From assembly GCA_034670065.1 (NCBI GenBank), contig JAXMOG010000003.1, positions 124,001 to 188,000 on the forward strand: a stretch of 64,000 bases of DNA, written 5' to 3'. Below the pieces are notes generated by a model. It ran no database searches, was not told where the DNA came from, and saw only the letters and a list, made by a program, of their open reading frames with translations. How positions within the stretch are numbered: the first letter of the stretch is position 1; each line of letters opens with the position of its first letter. Source of the DNA: Mesobacterium_A sp034670065. Lineage in GTDB: Bacteria > Pseudomonadota > Alphaproteobacteria > Rhodobacterales > Rhodobacteraceae. Position numbers and translations under genes: made by a program. This document shows, in pieces, positions 62,563 to 64,000 of this stretch.

Positions 62563-62575
62563 TGAGTTTGTCTCA
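62563..62575. promoter_or_regulatory. Candidate MetR site TGAG-N5-CTCA
   Basis: A perfect palindrome with the T-N11-A LysR spacing lies 34 bp before the metR start and 49 bp before metF. It resembles the MetR consensus TGAA-N5-TTCA with changed inner bases. Confidence 0.7.
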
Positions 62576-62624
62576 CAATCACCAATATGCGACAAGTGCC
62601 GAACACAAGAGATAAGAGACTGAT

Positions 62625-63491
62625 ATGACCGCTCCTGCCATTTCCTTTGAGTTCTTCCCGCCGCAGAATTTTGAAGCGACCTTTCGGCTGTGGGACACAG
62701 TCAATGTTCTTGCCCCTCTGGACCCACGGTTCGTGTCCGTCACTTATGGTGCCGGTGGCACCACGCGCGACCTGACCCGCGACGTCGTGGCGACCATCCA
62801 CAAACATTCAGGCCTGCGAACCGCTGCGCATCTGACCTGCGTAAACGCGACCAAAGAAGAAACGCTGAAAGTGGCCAATGATTTCGCCGCCGCCGGTGTG
62901 ACAGATATCGTCGCGTTGCGAGGCGATCCGCCCAAGGGCGAAACGGGCTTCACAGCCTATCCCGATGGATTTGCCAATTCGGTTGAATTGATTGAAGGCC
63001 TGAAAGAGGCCGGTGATTTCACCATTCGCGTTGGGGCCTACCCAGACAAACACCCTGAAGCATCCGACCTGCAGGCCGATGTGGAGTGGCTGAAGCGCAA
63101 GCTGGATGCTGGTGCCGACGAAGCCCTGACGCAATTCTTCTTTGAGGCCGATACATTCTTCCGCTTCCGCGACGCCTGTGCAAAAGCTGGCATCGACAAG
63201 CCGATCGTTCCGGGCATCCTGCCGATCGAAAATTGGAAAGGTGTGCGCCGCTTTGCTGATCGGTGCGGGGCATACATCCCCAATTGGGTTATCGAAGCTT
63301 TTGAAACCGCAGAGCGCGACGGTCGCCAGGATTTGCTGGCCACGGCCATCTGCACGGAACTGTGTTCAGAGCTGTTGGAAGGTGGCGTGGACACGCTGCA
63401 CTTTTACACCATGAACCGCCCGGAATTAACGCGCGATGTCTGTCACGCGCTGGGTGTGTCACCGCAAGCGCGGCTGGAGCACGTGGCCTAA
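62625..63491 (+). CDS. metF: 5,10-methylenetetrahydrofolate reductase
   Basis: This 288-aa MTHFR begins with APAISFEFFPPQNFEATFRLWDTV, the family start with the Glu that takes part in catalysis. LTCVNATKEETL and DIVALRGDPPKGE supply FAD- and folate-binding regions. It makes methyl-THF for methionine synthase. A good terminator lies 26 bp after the stop. Confidence 0.95.
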   Translation: MTAPAISFEFFPPQNFEATFRLWDTVNVLAPLDPRFVSVTYGAGGTTRDLTRDVVATIHKHSGLRTAAHLTCVNATKEETLKVANDFAAAGVTDIVALRGDPPKGETGFTAYPDGFANSVELIEGLKEAGDFTIRVGAYPDKHPEASDLQADVEWLKRKLDAGADEALTQFFFEADTFFRFRDACAKAGIDKPIVPGILPIENWKGVRRFADRCGAYIPNWVIEAFETAERDGRQDLLATAICTELCSELLEGGVDTLHFYTMNRPELTRDVCHALGVSPQARLEHVA

Positions 63492-63516
63492 CAATCCACT
63501 ACGTTTCGAGTAATCG

Positions 63517-63546
63517 ACAGGGGGCACAGCCCCCTGTTCGCATTTT
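63517..63546 (+). terminator. Rho-independent terminator after metF
   Basis: A 9-bp stem (ACAGGGGGC against GCCCCCTGT) with an ACA loop is followed by TTCGCATTTTTA. It begins 26 bp downstream of the metF stop. Confidence 0.88.
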
Positions 63547-63804
63547 TACGGCGAGCATTTAATTCAACCCGCCAGAATGCAAAGGCGCTGGCTTGCCCCT
63601 GCAACGGTATGAAATTGGCCCCTGCCCCTCTGCAGCGCCGGTATTCAGATCAAGAATGGCACAGACTTTGCGGTGATCCTGATCATCGCAGTCGGACCAC
63701 AGGTGCACTCAAAGAATTGCCCCGCGAAAAAGCGATGTATTCAGGCAATTTTCCTCTTGCAGCGCAGCCGCTGTGGCGCTACATCCCCACACACTCAACG
63801 GAGT
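63547..63804. other. Spacer before tRNA genes with candidate promoter
   Basis: With the terminator region this is part of a 313-bp gene-free interval. No coding ORF is convincing. A promoter TTGCAG (63757-63762), 17-bp spacer and TACATC (63780-63785) lies 20 bp upstream of the first tRNA. Confidence 0.55.
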
Positions 63805-63879
63805 GCGGGCGTAGCTCAGGGGTAGAGCATAACCTTGCCAAGGTTAGGGTCGGGCGTTCGAATCGCCTCGCCCGCTCCA
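63805..63879 (+). tRNA. tRNA-Gly (anticodon GCC)
   Basis: The 75-nt tRNA has a 7-bp GCGGGCG/CGCCCGC acceptor stem, a D-arm GCTC/GAGC, an anticodon loop with TTGCCAA (GCC), a GTTCGAATC T-arm, and an encoded CCA end. Confidence 0.97.
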
Positions 63880-63897
63880 GTTGAAGACGTTCTGACT

Positions 63898-63972
63898 GCG
63901 GGCGTAGCTCAGGGGTAGAGCATAACCTTGCCAAGGTTAGGGTCGGGCGTTCGAATCGCCTCGCCCGCTCCA
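63898..63972 (+). tRNA. tRNA-Gly (anticodon GCC), second copy
   Basis: This is identical in all 75 nt to the gene at 63805-63879 and separated from it by 18 bp, with an encoded CCA end. The pair is probably cotranscribed. Confidence 0.97.
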
Positions 63973-64000
63973 GAACGTAAAATGGCGCCGGTCATGGATC

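Noticed and set aside
1..64000. CRISPR arrays, insertion sequences or prophage
   Set aside because: No regularly spaced repeats, transposase or phage structural genes were seen in the window.

Overview
The window reads as chromosomal sequence from a marine alphaproteobacterium of the Rhodobacterales (Roseobacter type). This is judged from gene content, synteny and protein style, not from a database search. The clues are a dcw cell-wall cluster led by mraZ, an alphaproteobacterial BtuB/ExbBD/TonB operon, carD next to a 7Fe ferredoxin, an S4 protein and a Suv3-like helicase, a DUF1127 protein beside a LysR gene, and a split his cluster. No prophage, insertion sequence, CRISPR array or plasmid module was seen.

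Layout. 1-8087 (minus): mraZ-rsmH-ftsL-ftsI-murE-murF-mraY-murD (murD cut by the window edge), peptidoglycan synthesis and division, with many start/stop overlaps. Upstream, 8131-8340 looks like a structured leader RNA ending in a terminator-like hairpin. 8807-16680 (plus): a cobalamin riboswitch controls a nine-gene B12 uptake operon: TonB-dependent receptor, periplasmic binding protein, permease, ATPase, a second binding protein without a signal peptide, ExbB, two ExbD and TonB. 16804-21747: nrdR-ribD, a LysR regulator divergent from a DUF1127 protein, a Bax-inhibitor-1 membrane protein, GNAT-HIT and ribosomal protein L33. 21895-23048: an autoregulated-looking ArsR/SRPBCC/YCII operon. 23242-26861 (minus): RNase P RNA, AmpD-like amidase, an excalibur-type lipoprotein and gatCA.

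27121-35567: an exported protein, a DxD glycosyltransferase-like protein, metY, a SIMPL protein, a large GspL/PilM-like plus PilP/GspC-like single-pass protein, and a Kef-type transporter. 35619-40654 (minus): carD, fdxA, S4 protein, Suv3-like helicase and a TPR protein. 40724-46594 (plus): SCP2 protein, lysophospholipase-like hydrolase, ligase-associated exonuclease, an ATP-dependent DNA ligase broken by one extra G in a G8 tract, and oligoendopeptidase F. 46613-50157: hisA, hisH and hisB (minus), interrupted by a divergent TetR/DUF2306 pair whose 112-bp spacer holds three near-identical palindromes. 50310-55314: a Sel1/GYF_2 protein, M15-like, glyoxalase-fold, histidine-phosphatase-like and alpha/beta hydrolase genes, and an MFS transporter. 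55451-57406: thrS. 57853-60448: a bufferin-type operon (BufA1 precursor, DUF692 oxidase, DUF2063 partner, DoxX). 60488-63972: a small membrane protein with an ArsC-like reductase, a cold-shock protein, divergent metR/metF with a palindromic site, and two identical tRNA-Gly(GCC) genes.

The parts most worth following up are the bufferin operon and its inter-gene hairpin, the GspL-PilP fusion, the TetR/DUF2306 island with its predicted leaderless promoter, the mraZ leader RNA, the signal-less B12-binding paralog, and the homopolymer frameshift in the DNA ligase.
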